A stretch of 63,347 nt of DNA from Lysobacteraceae bacterium (GCA_028866435.1 JAGWIC010000004.1:1-63347); one strand, 5' to 3'. Shown: positions 31,815 through 42,918, numbered from the stretch's first letter. The notes: generated from the letters alone by a model not told the origin. Program-made: numbers and translations.

Positions 31815-32786
31815 ATGAGCATCACGCATGCCTTGGGCCGTGCCCTTGCGGTGGGCACCCTGCTCGCCGTGGTGGCCGCTTGCAGCAAGGCTCCGCCGCA
31901 GGCGCTGGGCACGCTCGAGTACGACCGCATCACCCTGCCGGCCGTCGCGGCCGAACGGATCGTCGCCATCGACGTGCACGAAGGCGAGCGCGTGCATGCC
32001 GGGCAGACCCTGCTGCAACTGGACGAGGCGCAGACCCGGGCCGGCCTGCTGGCGGCCGAGGCGCTGGCGCAGCAGCAACGCGCGGCGCTGGCCGAGCTGG
32101 TCAAGGGCCCGCGGGCCGAGGACATCGCCAAGGCGCGCGCCGACCTCGCCGCGGCGCAGGCGCAGGCGCGCGCGGCGCGTGCCTACCATCGGCGGCTACA
32201 GGCGTTGAAGGGCAGAAACTATGTCTCCGCCGACGATCTCGACCGGGCGCGCGCCGCGGCCGGCAGCGCCGATGGGCAGGTGGCGCAGGCTCGCGCCGCG
32301 CTGGACGAACTGCTGCATGGCAACCGCCCCGAACAGATCGCACAGGGGCGCGCGGCGCTGGCGGCGGCGCTGCAGCAGGCCGCTGCCGAGCGCGTCCTGC
32401 TCGGCAAGCTACGCGTGGTGGCGCCACGCGACGGCGTGATCGACAGCCTGCCGTATCGGCTCGGCGACCAGGCGCCGGTCGGCCAGCCGCTGGTCATCAT
32501 GCTGGTCGGCGCCGCGCCGTACGCGCGCATCTACGTGCCCGAGCCGCAGCGCGCCGGCGTGCACGTGGGCGACCACGTCGAGGTCTACGTCGCGGGCCGC
32601 CGGCAGGCGTATGCCGGCAGGGTGCGCATGCTGCGCAGCGAGCCGGTGTTCACGCCGTACTACGCCTTGATCGGCAACGACGCCGCGCGCCTGAGCTACC
32701 TGGCCGAGGTGTCGCTGGGCAAGGAGGCGGCCAGCCTTCCGGCCGGCCTGCCGCTGCGGGTGGAACTGGACGGGGCACCGCGATGA
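31815..32786 (+). CDS. HlyD/YbhG-type membrane fusion lipoprotein
   Basis: A 323-residue periplasmic adaptor. The N-terminus has a lipobox (VVAACS), so it is probably a lipoprotein anchored through that Cys. A biotinyl-lipoyl-like half (AAERIVAIDVHEGERVHAGQ), a long alanine-rich coiled coil (about residues 75-190) and the returning half (LRVVAPRDGVIDSLPYRLGD) follow, the standard layout of HlyD/YbhG adaptors. It links the ABC transporter to an outer-membrane channel. It overlaps the ATPase start by four bases (ATGA). No outer-membrane TolC-type gene is in the window. Confidence 0.9.
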   Translation: MSITHALGRALAVGTLLAVVAACSKAPPQALGTLEYDRITLPAVAAERIVAIDVHEGERVHAGQTLLQLDEAQTRAGLLAAEALAQQQRAALAELVKGPRAEDIAKARADLAAAQAQARAARAYHRRLQALKGRNYVSADDLDRARAAAGSADGQVAQARAALDELLHGNRPEQIAQGRAALAAALQQAAAERVLLGKLRVVAPRDGVIDSLPYRLGDQAPVGQPLVIMLVGAAPYARIYVPEPQRAGVHVGDHVEVYVAGRRQAYAGRVRMLRSEPVFTPYYALIGNDAARLSYLAEVSLGKEAASLPAGLPLRVELDGAPR

Positions 32787-33751
32787 TCCCGGCCGACGGC
32801 GAGGTGGCGATTCGCGCCAGCGGGCTGACCCGCCGCTTCGGCGACCTGGTCGCGGTCGACCGCGTCGACCTGCAGGTGCCCGCGCGCCATGTCTACGGCT
32901 TTCTCGGCCCGAACGGATCGGGCAAGTCGACCACCATCCGCATGCTGTGCGGCCTGCTCACCCCCAGTGCGGGCGAGATCGAGGTGCTGGGGCTGCGGAT
33001 TCCGGCCGAGGCGGAGGCGCTGCGTCGCCACATCGGCTACATGACGCAGAAGTTCTCGCTGTTCGAGGACCTCAGCGTGCGCGAGAACCTCGATTTCCTC
33101 GCCGCGATCCAGGGCGTGCCGCGCGCGCGCACCCGCGCACGCATCGACCAGCTGATCGAGCAATACCATTTCGGCGATCTGCAGAAGCAGCTGGCCGGCA
33201 CCATGAGCGGGGGGCAGAAGCAGCGCCTGGCGCTGGCCTGCGCGGTGATCCACGAGCCGGAACTGCTGTTTCTCGACGAGCCGACCAGCGCGGTCGATCC
33301 GGAGTCGCGCCGGGATTTCTGGGAGAAGCTGTTCGAGCTGGCCGATGCCGGCACCACCTTGCTGGTGTCCACCCACCTGATGGACGAGGCCGAGCGCTGC
33401 CACCGGCTGGCCATCCTCGACCATGGCGTGCTGGTCGCCGACGGCACGCCGCAGGCGCTGACCGGCCGGCTGCAGGGGCGCACCTTCATCGTCGAGTCGG
33501 CCGATCCGCGCCGCGCGCAGCGGCTGATCGTCGACGTGCCGGGGGTGCTCAGCGTGGCCCAGGTCGGCAACAGCCTGCGCGTGCTGACCGCCGCCGGCGC
33601 CGCGGCGGCCGCCGACATGTGCCGGCACATCGACGCGACCCTGGCCGGCGCCGGCCAGCCGGTGCACACGCACGCCACCCCGGCCAACCTCGAGGACGTG
33701 TTCGTGGCGGTCACCGGGCCTGCCGCGGAACAGGCGGAGCGCGCGGCATGA
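32783..33751 (+). CDS. ABC exporter ATP-binding protein (YbhF-like, single domain)
   Basis: A 322-residue ATPase: Walker A GPNGSGKST near residue 40, Q-loop MTQKFSLFEDLSV, signature MSGGQKQR, Walker B LLFLDEPTSAVDPESR, and the switch His in VSTHLMDEAERC. The closest arrangement I know is YbhF, but that protein has two ATPase domains, while this one has a single domain plus a short C-terminal extension. It overlaps the permease start by four bases (ATGA), showing tight coupling. Confidence 0.93.
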   Translation: MIPADGEVAIRASGLTRRFGDLVAVDRVDLQVPARHVYGFLGPNGSGKSTTIRMLCGLLTPSAGEIEVLGLRIPAEAEALRRHIGYMTQKFSLFEDLSVRENLDFLAAIQGVPRARTRARIDQLIEQYHFGDLQKQLAGTMSGGQKQRLALACAVIHEPELLFLDEPTSAVDPESRRDFWEKLFELADAGTTLLVSTHLMDEAERCHRLAILDHGVLVADGTPQALTGRLQGRTFIVESADPRRAQRLIVDVPGVLSVAQVGNSLRVLTAAGAAAAADMCRHIDATLAGAGQPVHTHATPANLEDVFVAVTGPAAEQAERAA

Positions 33752-34857
33752 ACGGACGGCGGTTGTGGGCGATCGTGGTGAAGGAGCTGCGCCAGCTCAG
33801 CCGCGACCGCATCACGCTGGCGATGATCCTCGGCATTCCGATCATGCAGCTGGTGCTGTTCGGTTACGCCATCAACCTCAACCTGCGCGGACTCGATGCC
33901 GGCATCGTCGACCAGGCCAATACCGCCGGCTCGCGTGCGCTGGTGATGGACATGCTGGCCACCGACGTGGTCTCGGCCGCGCGCACGGCGAACACGCCGC
34001 AGCAGCTGATGGCGATGATCCGCCGTGGCGACATCAGCATCGGCATCGTGGTGCCGCCGGATTTCGAACGCCGCCGCATCGACGGCCGGCCGGTGGCGCA
34101 GGTGCTGGTCGACGGCAGCGACACCACCGTGCAGAGCGCGGCCGCCCAGCTGGCGCAGACCCCGCTGGACAGCGCCGCGCCGGACCTGCGCGCGCCGCCG
34201 GCCAGCACGCCGCCGACACCGCGGATCAGCGTGGTCAGCTTCTACAACCCGCAACGGGTGTCGGCGATCAACATCGTGCCGGGCCTGATCGGGGTGATCA
34301 TGACGATGACGATGGTGCTGTTCACCGCGATCGCGATCGTGCGCGAGCGCGAGCGCGGCAACATGGAGCTGCTGATCGCCACGCCGCTGACCAGCACCGA
34401 GCTGATGGTCGGCAAGGTGCTGCCCTACATCGTGATCGGGCTGCTGCAGACGTCGGTGATCCTGGCGCTCGGCGTCAGCCTGTTCGCGGTGCCGATCCGT
34501 GGCAGCGTGCTGGATGTCTACCTGGCCGCCGGCCTGCTGATCCTGGCCAACCTGTCGCTGGGCCTGCTGATCTCGACCCGGGCGCAGTCGCAGTTCCAGG
34601 CGATGCAGATGACGTTCTTCATCTTCCTGCCGTCGATCCTGCTGTCCGGTTTCATGTTCCCGTTCGCCGGCATGCCGAAGGCGGCGCAGTGGCTGGCCGA
34701 AATCCTGCCGCTGACCCACTTCCTGCGGCTGATCCGCGGGGTGATGCTGCGCGGCGCCAGCCTGTGGGAGTTGTGGCACGACGTGCTGGCGCTGGTCGTG
34801 TTTGTCGCGGTGATGATGGGCGCGGCGATCGGGCGCTTCCGCAAGCGGCTGGATTGA
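33748..34857 (+). CDS. ABC-2 type permease (YbhS/YbhR-like)
   Basis: A 369-residue permease: one N-terminal span (residues 22-42, LAMILGIPIMQLVLFGYAIN), a large periplasmic loop (about 45-165) and five more spans towards the C-terminus, with the family segment VRERERGNMELLIATPLTSTELMVGKVLPY between the second and third. Only one permease gene is present, so the transporter is probably a homodimer, whereas E. coli YbhSR uses two. Substrate unknown; drug or lipid efflux is inferred from the relatives. Confidence 0.92.
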   Translation: MNGRRLWAIVVKELRQLSRDRITLAMILGIPIMQLVLFGYAINLNLRGLDAGIVDQANTAGSRALVMDMLATDVVSAARTANTPQQLMAMIRRGDISIGIVVPPDFERRRIDGRPVAQVLVDGSDTTVQSAAAQLAQTPLDSAAPDLRAPPASTPPTPRISVVSFYNPQRVSAINIVPGLIGVIMTMTMVLFTAIAIVRERERGNMELLIATPLTSTELMVGKVLPYIVIGLLQTSVILALGVSLFAVPIRGSVLDVYLAAGLLILANLSLGLLISTRAQSQFQAMQMTFFIFLPSILLSGFMFPFAGMPKAAQWLAEILPLTHFLRLIRGVMLRGASLWELWHDVLALVVFVAVMMGAAIGRFRKRLD

Positions 34858-34875
34858 GGAGGCGCCGGCGCGGCG

Positions 34876-35370
34876 CTAAAGCTCGCGGTGCATCACGTAG
34901 ATGTCGGTGGGGCCGAGCCGGGCGTGGCGGAACGCCCCCGGCACCTGGCCGACGATGGCGAAGCCATGGCGCTGCCACAGGCGCACGGCCACCGTGTTGG
35001 TGGACACCACGAAATTGAATTGCATGGCCGTGAAACCGGCGGCGCGCGCCTGCTGCAGCGAGTGCTCGCACAGCATCGAGGCGATGCCGCGGCCGCGTGC
35101 CTCGGCCGCGACCATGTAGCTGGCATTCGCCACGTGGTCGCCCAGCCCCGGCTGGTTCGGCCGCAGCTTGTAGAAGCCCAGCACCGTCCCGTCGCGCTCG
35201 GCGACGAAGCAGCGCACCGGCGCCGCCGTCCACATCGCGCGCGCGGTGTCGACATCGAGATCGGCCGGATAGTTGTAGGTGTCGCCGCTGGCGATCACCG
35301 CCTGCATGATCGGCCAGATGCGGGCGAAGCCGGCGGCATCGATCTCGCCGATGGAGACGTCCCCGTTCAC
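34876..35370 (-). CDS. GNAT family N-acetyltransferase
   Basis: A 164-residue acetyltransferase with the acetyl-CoA pyrophosphate-binding motif [19 protein letters not shown] near residues 88-106 (R-x-x-G-x-G/A pattern) and the later [16 protein letters not shown]. Acceptor unknown. The start at 35370 overlaps the miaB stop by four bases, so it is translated from the miaB transcript. Its stop is 18 bases from the end of the convergent permease gene. Confidence 0.88.
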   Translation of the reverse strand: MNGDVSIGEIDAAGFARIWPIMQAVIASGDTYNYPADLDVDTARAMWTAAPVRCFVAERDGTVLGFYKLRPNQPGLGDHVANASYMVAAEARGRGIASMLCEHSLQQARAAGFTAMQFNFVVSTNTVAVRLWQRHGFAIVGQVPGAFRHARLGPTDIYVMHREL

Positions 35371-36749
35371 GCGCCAAGGCCCGCGTGCGGCCGCGGCGCC
35401 TCGGCGGCGTGCGGCGGTACCCGCCCGCGCAGCGAGTTGGCCATCGCCTCGGTGATCAGCACGTCGACGAACTGGCCGATCAGCCGCGGGTGGCCGGCGA
35501 AGTTCACGTAGCGCATGTTCTCGGTGCGTCCCATCAGCTCGCTGGGGTTGCGGGTGCTGGGCTTCTCCACCAGCACGCGCTGCACGCTGCCGACCATCGC
35601 CTCGCCGATCCGCCTGGCGTTGGCGTTGATCGCCGCCTGCAGCCGCATCAGCCGCTCGTGTTTTTCGCTGGCCGGCGTGTGGTCGGCGAGGTTGGCCGCC
35701 GGCGTGCCGGGGCGGGCGGAGAAGATGAAGGAGAAGCTCTGGTCGAAGCCGACGTCCTCGATCAGCTTCATGGTCTTGCCGAAATCCTCCTCGGTCTCGC
35801 CGGGGAAGCCGACGATGAAGTCCGACGACACGCAGATGTCCGGCCGCACCGCGCGCAGCTTGCGGATCTTCTGCTTGAACTCCAGCGCGGTGTAGCCGCG
35901 CTTCATCGCGCCAAGGATGCGGTCGGAGCCGGCCTGTACCGGCAGGTGCAGGTAGTTGGCCAGCTGCGGCACGTTGGCGTAGGCCTCGATCAGCGAGTCG
36001 GAAAACTCCAGCGGATGCGAGGTGGTGAAGCGGATGCGGCCGATGCCGTCGATCTGCGCGATGGCGTGGATCAGCACGGCCAGGTCGGCGATGCCGCCGT
36101 CGTGGGTGGGGCCGCGGTAGGCGTTGACGTTCTGGCCCAGCAGGTTGACCTCGCGCACGCCCTGCGCGGCGAGCTTGGCCACCTCGACCAGCACGTCGTC
36201 GAACGGCCGGCTCAGTTCCTCGCCGCGGGTGTAGGGCACCACGCAGTAGCTGCAGTATTTGGAGCAGCCTTCCATGATCGAGACGAAGGCGGTCGGGCCT
36301 TCCGCGCGCGGCTCGGGCAGGCGGTCGAACTTCTCGATCTCGGGAAAGCTGATGTCGACCTGCGGCTTGCCGCTGGCGCGCTGCTGTTCGATCAGCTCGG
36401 GCAGGCGGTGCAGGGTCTGCGGGCCGAACACCAGGTCGACGTAGGGCGCGCGCTTGACGATCGCCTCGCCCTCCTGGCTGGCCACGCAGCCGCCGACGCC
36501 GATCAGCACCGGCTTGCCGTCCTGCTTGTGCTGCTTCCAGCGGCCGAGCTGGCTGAACACCTTCTCCTGCGCCTTCTCGCGGATCGAGCAGGTGTTGATC
36601 AGGATCACGTCCGCCTCGGATTCGTCCTGGGTCAGTTCCATGCCGTGCGACGCCTTCAGCACGTCGGCCATCTTGGCCGAGTCGTACTCGTTCATCTGGC
36701 AGCCGTGGGTCTTGATGAAGAGCTTCATGGGATCAGGTTTGCCGCTCAT
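35367..36749 (-). CDS. miaB: tRNA-2-methylthio-N6-dimethylallyladenosine synthase MiaB
   Basis: A 460-residue radical SAM methylthiotransferase that adds the 2-methylthio group to i6A37 in tRNAs reading U-starting codons. An N-terminal domain with [13 protein letters not shown] and two further cluster cysteines is followed by the radical SAM motif CxxxCxxC in [17 protein letters not shown] and a C-terminal TRAM domain. Start: ATG at 36749 gives [11 protein letters not shown]; the ATG at 36728 (MKLFIKTHG) is an equally reasonable start and neither has a strong ribosome site. The first 230 bases upstream are shared with the divergent transglycosylase gene. Confidence 0.96.
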   Translation of the reverse strand: MSGKPDPMKLFIKTHGCQMNEYDSAKMADVLKASHGMELTQDESEADVILINTCSIREKAQEKVFSQLGRWKQHKQDGKPVLIGVGGCVASQEGEAIVKRAPYVDLVFGPQTLHRLPELIEQQRASGKPQVDISFPEIEKFDRLPEPRAEGPTAFVSIMEGCSKYCSYCVVPYTRGEELSRPFDDVLVEVAKLAAQGVREVNLLGQNVNAYRGPTHDGGIADLAVLIHAIAQIDGIGRIRFTTSHPLEFSDSLIEAYANVPQLANYLHLPVQAGSDRILGAMKRGYTALEFKQKIRKLRAVRPDICVSSDFIVGFPGETEEDFGKTMKLIEDVGFDQSFSFIFSARPGTPAANLADHTPASEKHERLMRLQAAINANARRIGEAMVGSVQRVLVEKPSTRNPSELMGRTENMRYVNFAGHPRLIGQFVDVLITEAMANSLRGRVPPHAAEAPRPHAGLGA

Positions 36750-36988
36750 GGCGTGGGCACCGTGGTTCGTCAGGCAGTAGGAGCAGTTCGCCCAACCGGG
36801 CAGTCTACCCGCGAGGCCGCCGGCTCGCCAGCGGATCGGCGAGACCGATCAATCACTTGCACCCGACCGGGGATGCCCGGTCGGGGCGTGGTGGCGGCGC
36901 TGCGCGCGTGCCGGGCCGTGGCGATCGTGGCGCGCCGATCCAGGCCGCAGACTTGGCGGCGGCAACGCATTGGTTGCACACTGCGCCC

Positions 36989-38179
36989 ATGTCCGACGTT
37001 GCATGCCATGGGGGAAGCGCCGAACGGGCTGCCAGCAGCCTGGCGGGATGTGCGGCCCGGCCGGTCGAGGCCAGGGGCTTTCCATCGCGAGCGGTGCTGG
37101 CCTGGGTCGGGCTCGCCTGTGCCTCGCTGTGGTGGTCGGCGGCGTCGGCCGGCACCCTGTACCGATGCACCGGGGCCAGTGGCGAGGCGGCATTCAGCAG
37201 CAGCCGGGTGGGTTACCACGACTGCAAGGCGATCAGCACCTATGCCACGGCAGCGCCCCGGCGGCATGCGCCCCGGTTGCCAGCAGCCTCGCTGGCCGGC
37301 GTGTCCGGCTCGGTGACGACGTCGGCGCGCAGCCTGATGGCCGATGGCGCCAGCCCGACTTCGCTCGGTGCGGTGCGGGCGACGGTGCAGACCAGCGCAC
37401 GGCAGCTCGCCCCGGCAAGGGTGCAACGGGCGACCCTCGCGGCGGTGCGCGGCTCCGCGCAGACCACCGCCAGGCTGCCGCTGGCGGCGGCCGACGCCGG
37501 AACGCCGGGCCAGTGGAGCTACCGGGAATCGCACGACGGCACGGCGATGGCGGCCGCGGCAGCGGCGGCGCCGGGCAACCGCGTGCTGCGCGGCGCGGTC
37601 TACCGCGTGGTGCAGAAGGATGGCAGCGTGGAGTACACCAACCTGCGCCCGGCCGGCCAGCATGGCCGGGCGGTGACCATGCTTTTCAGCTACATCGCCA
37701 CCTGCGCGGCCTGCAATATCCATTCGACCATCCACTGGGGCAGCGTCCCGCTCAACCTCACCGCCTATGCCGACGCGATCCGCTCGGCCAGCCTGGAATA
37801 CGGCGTCAACGAGGCGTTCCTGCGCGCCATCATCCACGCGGAGAGTGCGTTCAACCCGCGCGCGATGTCGCTCAAGGGTGCCCAGGGCCTGATGCAGCTG
37901 ATGCCATCCACGGCAAGCGACATGGGCGTGCTGGATGCGTTCGACTCCGCGCAGAACATCCGCGGCGGCGCGCGCTACCTGAGCCTGTTGCTGCATGATT
38001 TCAACGGCAACGAGCGGCTGGCCGCGGCCGCCTACAACGCCGGCCCCGCCGCGGTCCAGCGCTACAAGGGGGTGCCGCCCTATGCCGAGACCCGGGTCTA
38101 CGTGGAACGCGTAGGCACCCTGCGGCAACGCTACGGCGCCGCCATCCATCCGTCGCTGGCATCGCGCGGGCGCGGCTGA
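36989..38179 (+). CDS. Lytic transglycosylase (SLT domain) with DUF4124-like N-terminus
   Basis: About 396 residues. After a probable signal peptide (VLAWVGLACASLWWSAASAG, about residues 36-55) comes a DUF4124-like piece, TLYRCTGASGEAAFSSS, then an alanine-rich linker and a second short YRVVQKDGSVEYTNLRP. The C-terminal SLT domain has the catalytic Glu in IIHAESAFNPRAMSLKGAQG, followed by LMQLMPSTA and AAAYNAGPAAVQRY. It cleaves peptidoglycan glycan strands in the periplasm, forming anhydromuropeptides. The start at 36989 is chosen because upstream residues look like noise; it is not strongly supported. Confidence 0.85.
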   Translation: MSDVACHGGSAERAASSLAGCAARPVEARGFPSRAVLAWVGLACASLWWSAASAGTLYRCTGASGEAAFSSSRVGYHDCKAISTYATAAPRRHAPRLPAASLAGVSGSVTTSARSLMADGASPTSLGAVRATVQTSARQLAPARVQRATLAAVRGSAQTTARLPLAAADAGTPGQWSYRESHDGTAMAAAAAAAPGNRVLRGAVYRVVQKDGSVEYTNLRPAGQHGRAVTMLFSYIATCAACNIHSTIHWGSVPLNLTAYADAIRSASLEYGVNEAFLRAIIHAESAFNPRAMSLKGAQGLMQLMPSTASDMGVLDAFDSAQNIRGGARYLSLLLHDFNGNERLAAAAYNAGPAAVQRYKGVPPYAETRVYVERVGTLRQRYGAAIHPSLASRGRG

Positions 38180-38208
38180 GCGGCGCCGGCCACGCCGGCG
38201 CGGATCGC

Positions 38209-39396
<1,188 letters not shown>

Positions 39397-39469
39397 GTCG
39401 AGGGGAAAGCGTTCCGGCGGGTGCGACAAAATGGTCGTCGAAATGGCAGCGTCGAGTTTATCCGGTTTA

Positions 39470-39498
39470 TTGTACGAGCCCGCTCCTGACGCTACACT
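39470..39498 (+). promoter_or_regulatory. Sigma-70 promoter of the bc1 operon
   Basis: TTGTAC (-35), exactly 17 bases, then TACACT (-10). It lies about 70 bases before petA, between the divergent htrA-like gene and petA. Confidence 0.75.
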
Positions 39499-39565
39499 AA
39501 CGCGATTTTTAAGGGGTTCAAAAATCCCTTTCGTTGCGACTAATTGCACGTAACCGGAGAGCCTG

Positions 39566-40162
39566 ATGGCGAACGAAGTCGTCGATCATGGCCGTCGCCG
39601 CTTCTTGACGGCAACCACTGCGGTGGTTGGCGGTATAGGAATCGTGTCGGCAGCTGTGCCCTTCATCAAGTCGTGGGAACCCAGCGCGCGCGCCAAGGCA
39701 GCCGGTGCTCCAGTTACTCAGTCACTGAAGAAAATCGAGACCGGGCAGCAGCTGATCATCGGCTGGCGCAGCCTGCCGGTGTTCATCGTCAACCGGACGC
39801 CGTCGCAGTTGAAGGTGCTGCCGGCGCAGGACGTTCGCCTGGTCGATCCCCACTCGCTGGTCGACCAGCAGCCCAAGTACGCGCAGAACGGCACCCGCTC
39901 GATCAAGCCCGAGTGGCTGGTGATGATCGGCATCTGCACCCACCTGGGCTGCGTGCCCGACTACAAGGGCGAGATCAAGCCCGAGCCGTTCGACCCGAAC
40001 TGGCAGGGCGGCTACTACTGCCCCTGCCACCACTCGCGCTACGACATGGCCGGCCGGGTCTACCAGGGCGTGCCCGCGCCGAAAAACATGGAAATCCCGC
40101 CCTACCACTTCGTTGACGACATGACGGTGCAGGTCGGCGTGAATCCACAGGAGGCTGGCTGA
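39566..40162 (+). CDS. petA: Ubiquinol-cytochrome c reductase Rieske iron-sulfur subunit
   Basis: A 198-residue subunit of respiratory complex III. The N-terminus has a Tat-like HGRRRFL before the single membrane anchor (about residues 18-35), so it is probably exported folded. The 2Fe-2S ligands are in CTHLGC (Cys124, His126, with Cys129) and CPCHHS (Cys152, Cys154, His155). It accepts electrons from ubiquinol and passes them to cytochrome c1. Its stop overlaps the petB start by one base. A clear sigma-70 promoter lies about 70 bases upstream. Confidence 0.97.
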   Translation: MANEVVDHGRRRFLTATTAVVGGIGIVSAAVPFIKSWEPSARAKAAGAPVTQSLKKIETGQQLIIGWRSLPVFIVNRTPSQLKVLPAQDVRLVDPHSLVDQQPKYAQNGTRSIKPEWLVMIGICTHLGCVPDYKGEIKPEPFDPNWQGGYYCPCHHSRYDMAGRVYQGVPAPKNMEIPPYHFVDDMTVQVGVNPQEAG

Positions 40163-41463
40163 TGGCCAACGTATTCACGAATATCGGCGAGTGGGTCAAC
40201 GAGCGGGCGCCGGGCATGATGCCGATGTACCGCAAGCACATGACCGAGTATTACGCGCCGAAGAATTTCAACCTCTGGTACTACTTCGGTTCGCTGGCGA
40301 TGCTGGTGCTGGTCAACCAGATCGTCACCGGCATCTTCCTCACCATGAACTACAACCCGAGCGCCGCCGGTGCGTTCGACTCGGTTCAATACATCATGCG
40401 GGACGTGGAGTGGGGCTGGCTGATCCGCTACATGCACTCCACCGGCGCCTCGCTGTTCTTCGTGGTGGTGTTCCTGCACATGTTCCGAGGGCTGATGTAC
40501 GGCTCGTACAAGAAGCCGCGCGAGCTGGTATGGCTGCTCGGCATGCTGATCTTCCTGGCGTTGATGGCCGAGGCCTTCATGGGCTACGTGCTGCCCTGGG
40601 GCAACATGTCGTTCTGGGGCGCCAAGGTGATCATCTCGCTGTTCGGCACCATCCCCTACATCGGCAATACCCTGGTCGAATGGATCATGGGCGACTTCCT
40701 GCCGGGCGATGCCACGCTGAACCGCTTCTTCGCGCTGCACGTGATCGCCCTGCCGCTGGTGCTGCTGCTGCTGGTGGTGCTGCACCTTGCCGCGCTGCAT
40801 GAGGTGGGCTCGAACAACCCGGACGGCGTGGAAATCAAGAAGGGTCCCAAGGGCAACCGCTGGGATGCCCTGAAGCCGGCCGACGGCATTCCGTTCCACC
40901 CGTACTACACGGTGAAGGACATCGTCGGTGTGGGCTTTTTCCTGCTGATCGCGGCGTTCATCATCTTCTTCGCGCCGTCGCTGGGCGGCTGGTTCCTGGA
41001 GCACGACAACGCGATCCGCGCGAACAACCTGGTCACCCCGGCCGAGATCAAGCCGGTGTGGTACTTCACCCCGTTCTACGCCATCGTGCGGATGGTCCCT
41101 TCGTTCCTGGGGACGGCGGTGTGGGGCGTGCTGGCGATGTTCGGGGCGATTGCGGTGCTGTTCGTGGTGCCCTGGATCGACCGCGGCAAGGTCAAGTCGA
41201 TCCGCTACCGCGGCACCGGCTACAAGGTGGCGCTGGGTGTGTTCGTGCTGGCCTTCTTCGGTCTCGGCGCGGTGGGTGCGGGCATCACCGCCGAGGTCAT
41301 CCCGGAATGGTTCGGCAATGTCGACCTGACGACCTGGGAAAACCTGTTCGGTCGGCTCATGACCTTGCTCTACTTTGGCTTCTTCGTCTTCCTCTGGGCC
41401 TATACCTACTTCGGCTGGGAGAAGACCAAGCCGGTTCCGGATCGGGTGACCACGCATGACTAA
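40162..41463 (+). CDS. petB: Cytochrome b subunit of complex III
   Basis: A 433-residue polytopic protein carrying both b-type hemes. Helix B and D segments are recognisable: MHSTGASLFFVVVFLHMFRG and HVIALPLVLLLLVVLHLAAL, with the paired heme-ligand histidines, plus the Qo-site PEWxY equivalent PVWYFTPFYAI and the GYVLPWGNMSFW stretch. It is the central subunit that splits electrons from quinol between the Rieske centre and the Qi site. The gene overlaps petA by one base and petC by eight bases. Confidence 0.97.
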   Translation: MANVFTNIGEWVNERAPGMMPMYRKHMTEYYAPKNFNLWYYFGSLAMLVLVNQIVTGIFLTMNYNPSAAGAFDSVQYIMRDVEWGWLIRYMHSTGASLFFVVVFLHMFRGLMYGSYKKPRELVWLLGMLIFLALMAEAFMGYVLPWGNMSFWGAKVIISLFGTIPYIGNTLVEWIMGDFLPGDATLNRFFALHVIALPLVLLLLVVLHLAALHEVGSNNPDGVEIKKGPKGNRWDALKPADGIPFHPYYTVKDIVGVGFFLLIAAFIIFFAPSLGGWFLEHDNAIRANNLVTPAEIKPVWYFTPFYAIVRMVPSFLGTAVWGVLAMFGAIAVLFVVPWIDRGKVKSIRYRGTGYKVALGVFVLAFFGLGAVGAGITAEVIPEWFGNVDLTTWENLFGRLMTLLYFGFFVFLWAYTYFGWEKTKPVPDRVTTHD

Positions 41464-42205
41464 GCGGCTGACGACGATGAAGCATTTCCTGGCCAGTTTC
41501 GCCCTGGCACTCGGTCTCCTGGCGGGCACCATGCCGGCGCACGCGGAAGGCGACGGCGGCCTGATGAAATCGGGCGCCGACGTGCGCGACCAGGCCTCCC
41601 TGCAGCGCGGCGCAAAGCTGTTCTTCAACTACTGCGTCGGTTGCCACTCGCTGAAGTACATGCGCTACTCGCGCATGGCGCAGGATCTCGGCCTGACCGA
41701 GCAGGAGGTGATGCAGAACCTCAACTTCACCGGTGCCAAGTTCGGGGATCCGGTCATTTCGCACATGCCGGAGGCTGCGGCGGCGACATGGTTCGGCAAG
41801 AGTCCGCCGGACCTCTCGCTCGAAGTGGAAGCCAGGGGCGCCGACTGGGTCTATACCTACCTCAACTCTTTCTACCTGGATCCGCACAGCCCGATCGGCT
41901 GGAACAACACGGTGCTGCCGAATGCCGCCATGCCGTTCCCGTTGTGGGAGTTGCAGGGCATGCAGACCGCGGAAATGAAGGCCGGCAGCGCGGTGCCCGA
42001 GAAGCTGGTGCTTTCGCATCCCGGCACGATGACGCCGGCGGAGTACCAGCAGGCGACCCGCGACCTCACCAGCTTCCTGCAGTATGTTTCCGAGCCTGCC
42101 GCATTGCAGCGTCGCCGCTACGGCGTATGGGTGCTGTTGTTCCTGGCCTTCTTCACCTTCCTCGCCTACCTGCTCAAGCGGGAGTTCTGGAAAGACGTGC
42201 ACTGA
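41456..42205 (+). CDS. petC: Cytochrome c1 subunit of complex III
   Basis: A 249-residue exported protein with a signal peptide ending near AHAEG, the heme-binding CVGCH (Cys60, Cys63, His64), and a C-terminal membrane anchor (GVWVLLFLAFFTFLAYLLKR). It carries electrons from the Rieske centre to soluble cytochrome c. The frame opens at 41456; an internal ATG at 41477 gives a shorter N-region of the signal peptide and is possible. It completes petABC and is followed after 74 bases by sspA, the usual neighbour. Confidence 0.97.
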   Translation: MTKRLTTMKHFLASFALALGLLAGTMPAHAEGDGGLMKSGADVRDQASLQRGAKLFFNYCVGCHSLKYMRYSRMAQDLGLTEQEVMQNLNFTGAKFGDPVISHMPEAAAATWFGKSPPDLSLEVEARGADWVYTYLNSFYLDPHSPIGWNNTVLPNAAMPFPLWELQGMQTAEMKAGSAVPEKLVLSHPGTMTPAEYQQATRDLTSFLQYVSEPAALQRRRYGVWVLLFLAFFTFLAYLLKREFWKDVH

Positions 42206-42279
42206 TAAGGCGGACGGCATCACATGGTGGCGGCGGCGGCTGAGGCCGCCGCCATCGTCTCATCGACAGGGAATCGCCC

Positions 42280-42918
42280 ATGGTTCAAGGCACTCGCTCA
42301 CGCACCGCACTCACCTTGTACACCACCGCCGACGACATCCAGTGTCATCGGGCGAGGTTGGTGCTGGCCGCCAAGGCAGTTGTCTATGAACGGGTCATGG
42401 TCGAACCGGGCAAGCCACCGGAAGACCTGATCGATCTCAATCCCTACGCCAACACGCCGACCCTGGTCGACCGCGACCTGACCCTGTTCGATCCCTTGGT
42501 GGTGTGCGAATACATCGACGAGCGCTACCCGCACCCGCCATTGATGCCGATCGACCCGCAGTCGCGCGCGCGCCTGCGGGTGGCTTCCGTGCGCATCGAA
42601 AAGGACTGGCTGCCGGAGGTGGATACGATCCGTGCCGGCGGGCGCGCGGCCGATGCGGCGCGCAAGCGCTTGCGCGAGCAGCTGCTGTCCAACCTGCCGC
42701 TGTTCAAGGCTTCCCGCTTCTTTCTCAGCCAGGAAATGAGCCTGGTCGATTGCCTGGTGGCACCGGTGATATGGCGCCTGCCCTGGCTGGGCATGGACCT
42801 TGGGCGCCAGGGCAAGCCGATCATCGATTACGGCGAACGTTTGTTTCATAGTCAGGGTTTTGCGCGCAGCATGACCGATCAGGAAAAGGCGATGCGGCAA
42901 GATCATGAGCAAGCATGA
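42280..42918 (+). CDS. sspA: Stringent starvation protein A
   Basis: A 212-residue RNA polymerase-associated protein with a glutathione S-transferase-like fold: N-terminal thioredoxin-like part (LYTTADDIQCHRARLVLAAK) and C-terminal helical part. SspA binds RNA polymerase and helps acid-stress and stationary-phase gene control, without transferase activity. Placement directly after petC and overlapping sspB by 14 bases is the normal operon. Confidence 0.95.
   Translation: MVQGTRSRTALTLYTTADDIQCHRARLVLAAKAVVYERVMVEPGKPPEDLIDLNPYANTPTLVDRDLTLFDPLVVCEYIDERYPHPPLMPIDPQSRARLRVASVRIEKDWLPEVDTIRAGGRAADAARKRLREQLLSNLPLFKASRFFLSQEMSLVDCLVAPVIWRLPWLGMDLGRQGKPIIDYGERLFHSQGFARSMTDQEKAMRQDHEQA

Noticed and set aside
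36777-36800. GTAGGAGCAGTTCGCC, similar to a REP foot
   Set aside because: Only the first eight bases match; there is no GCGCAC/GTGCGC hairpin, so it is not counted as a REP.
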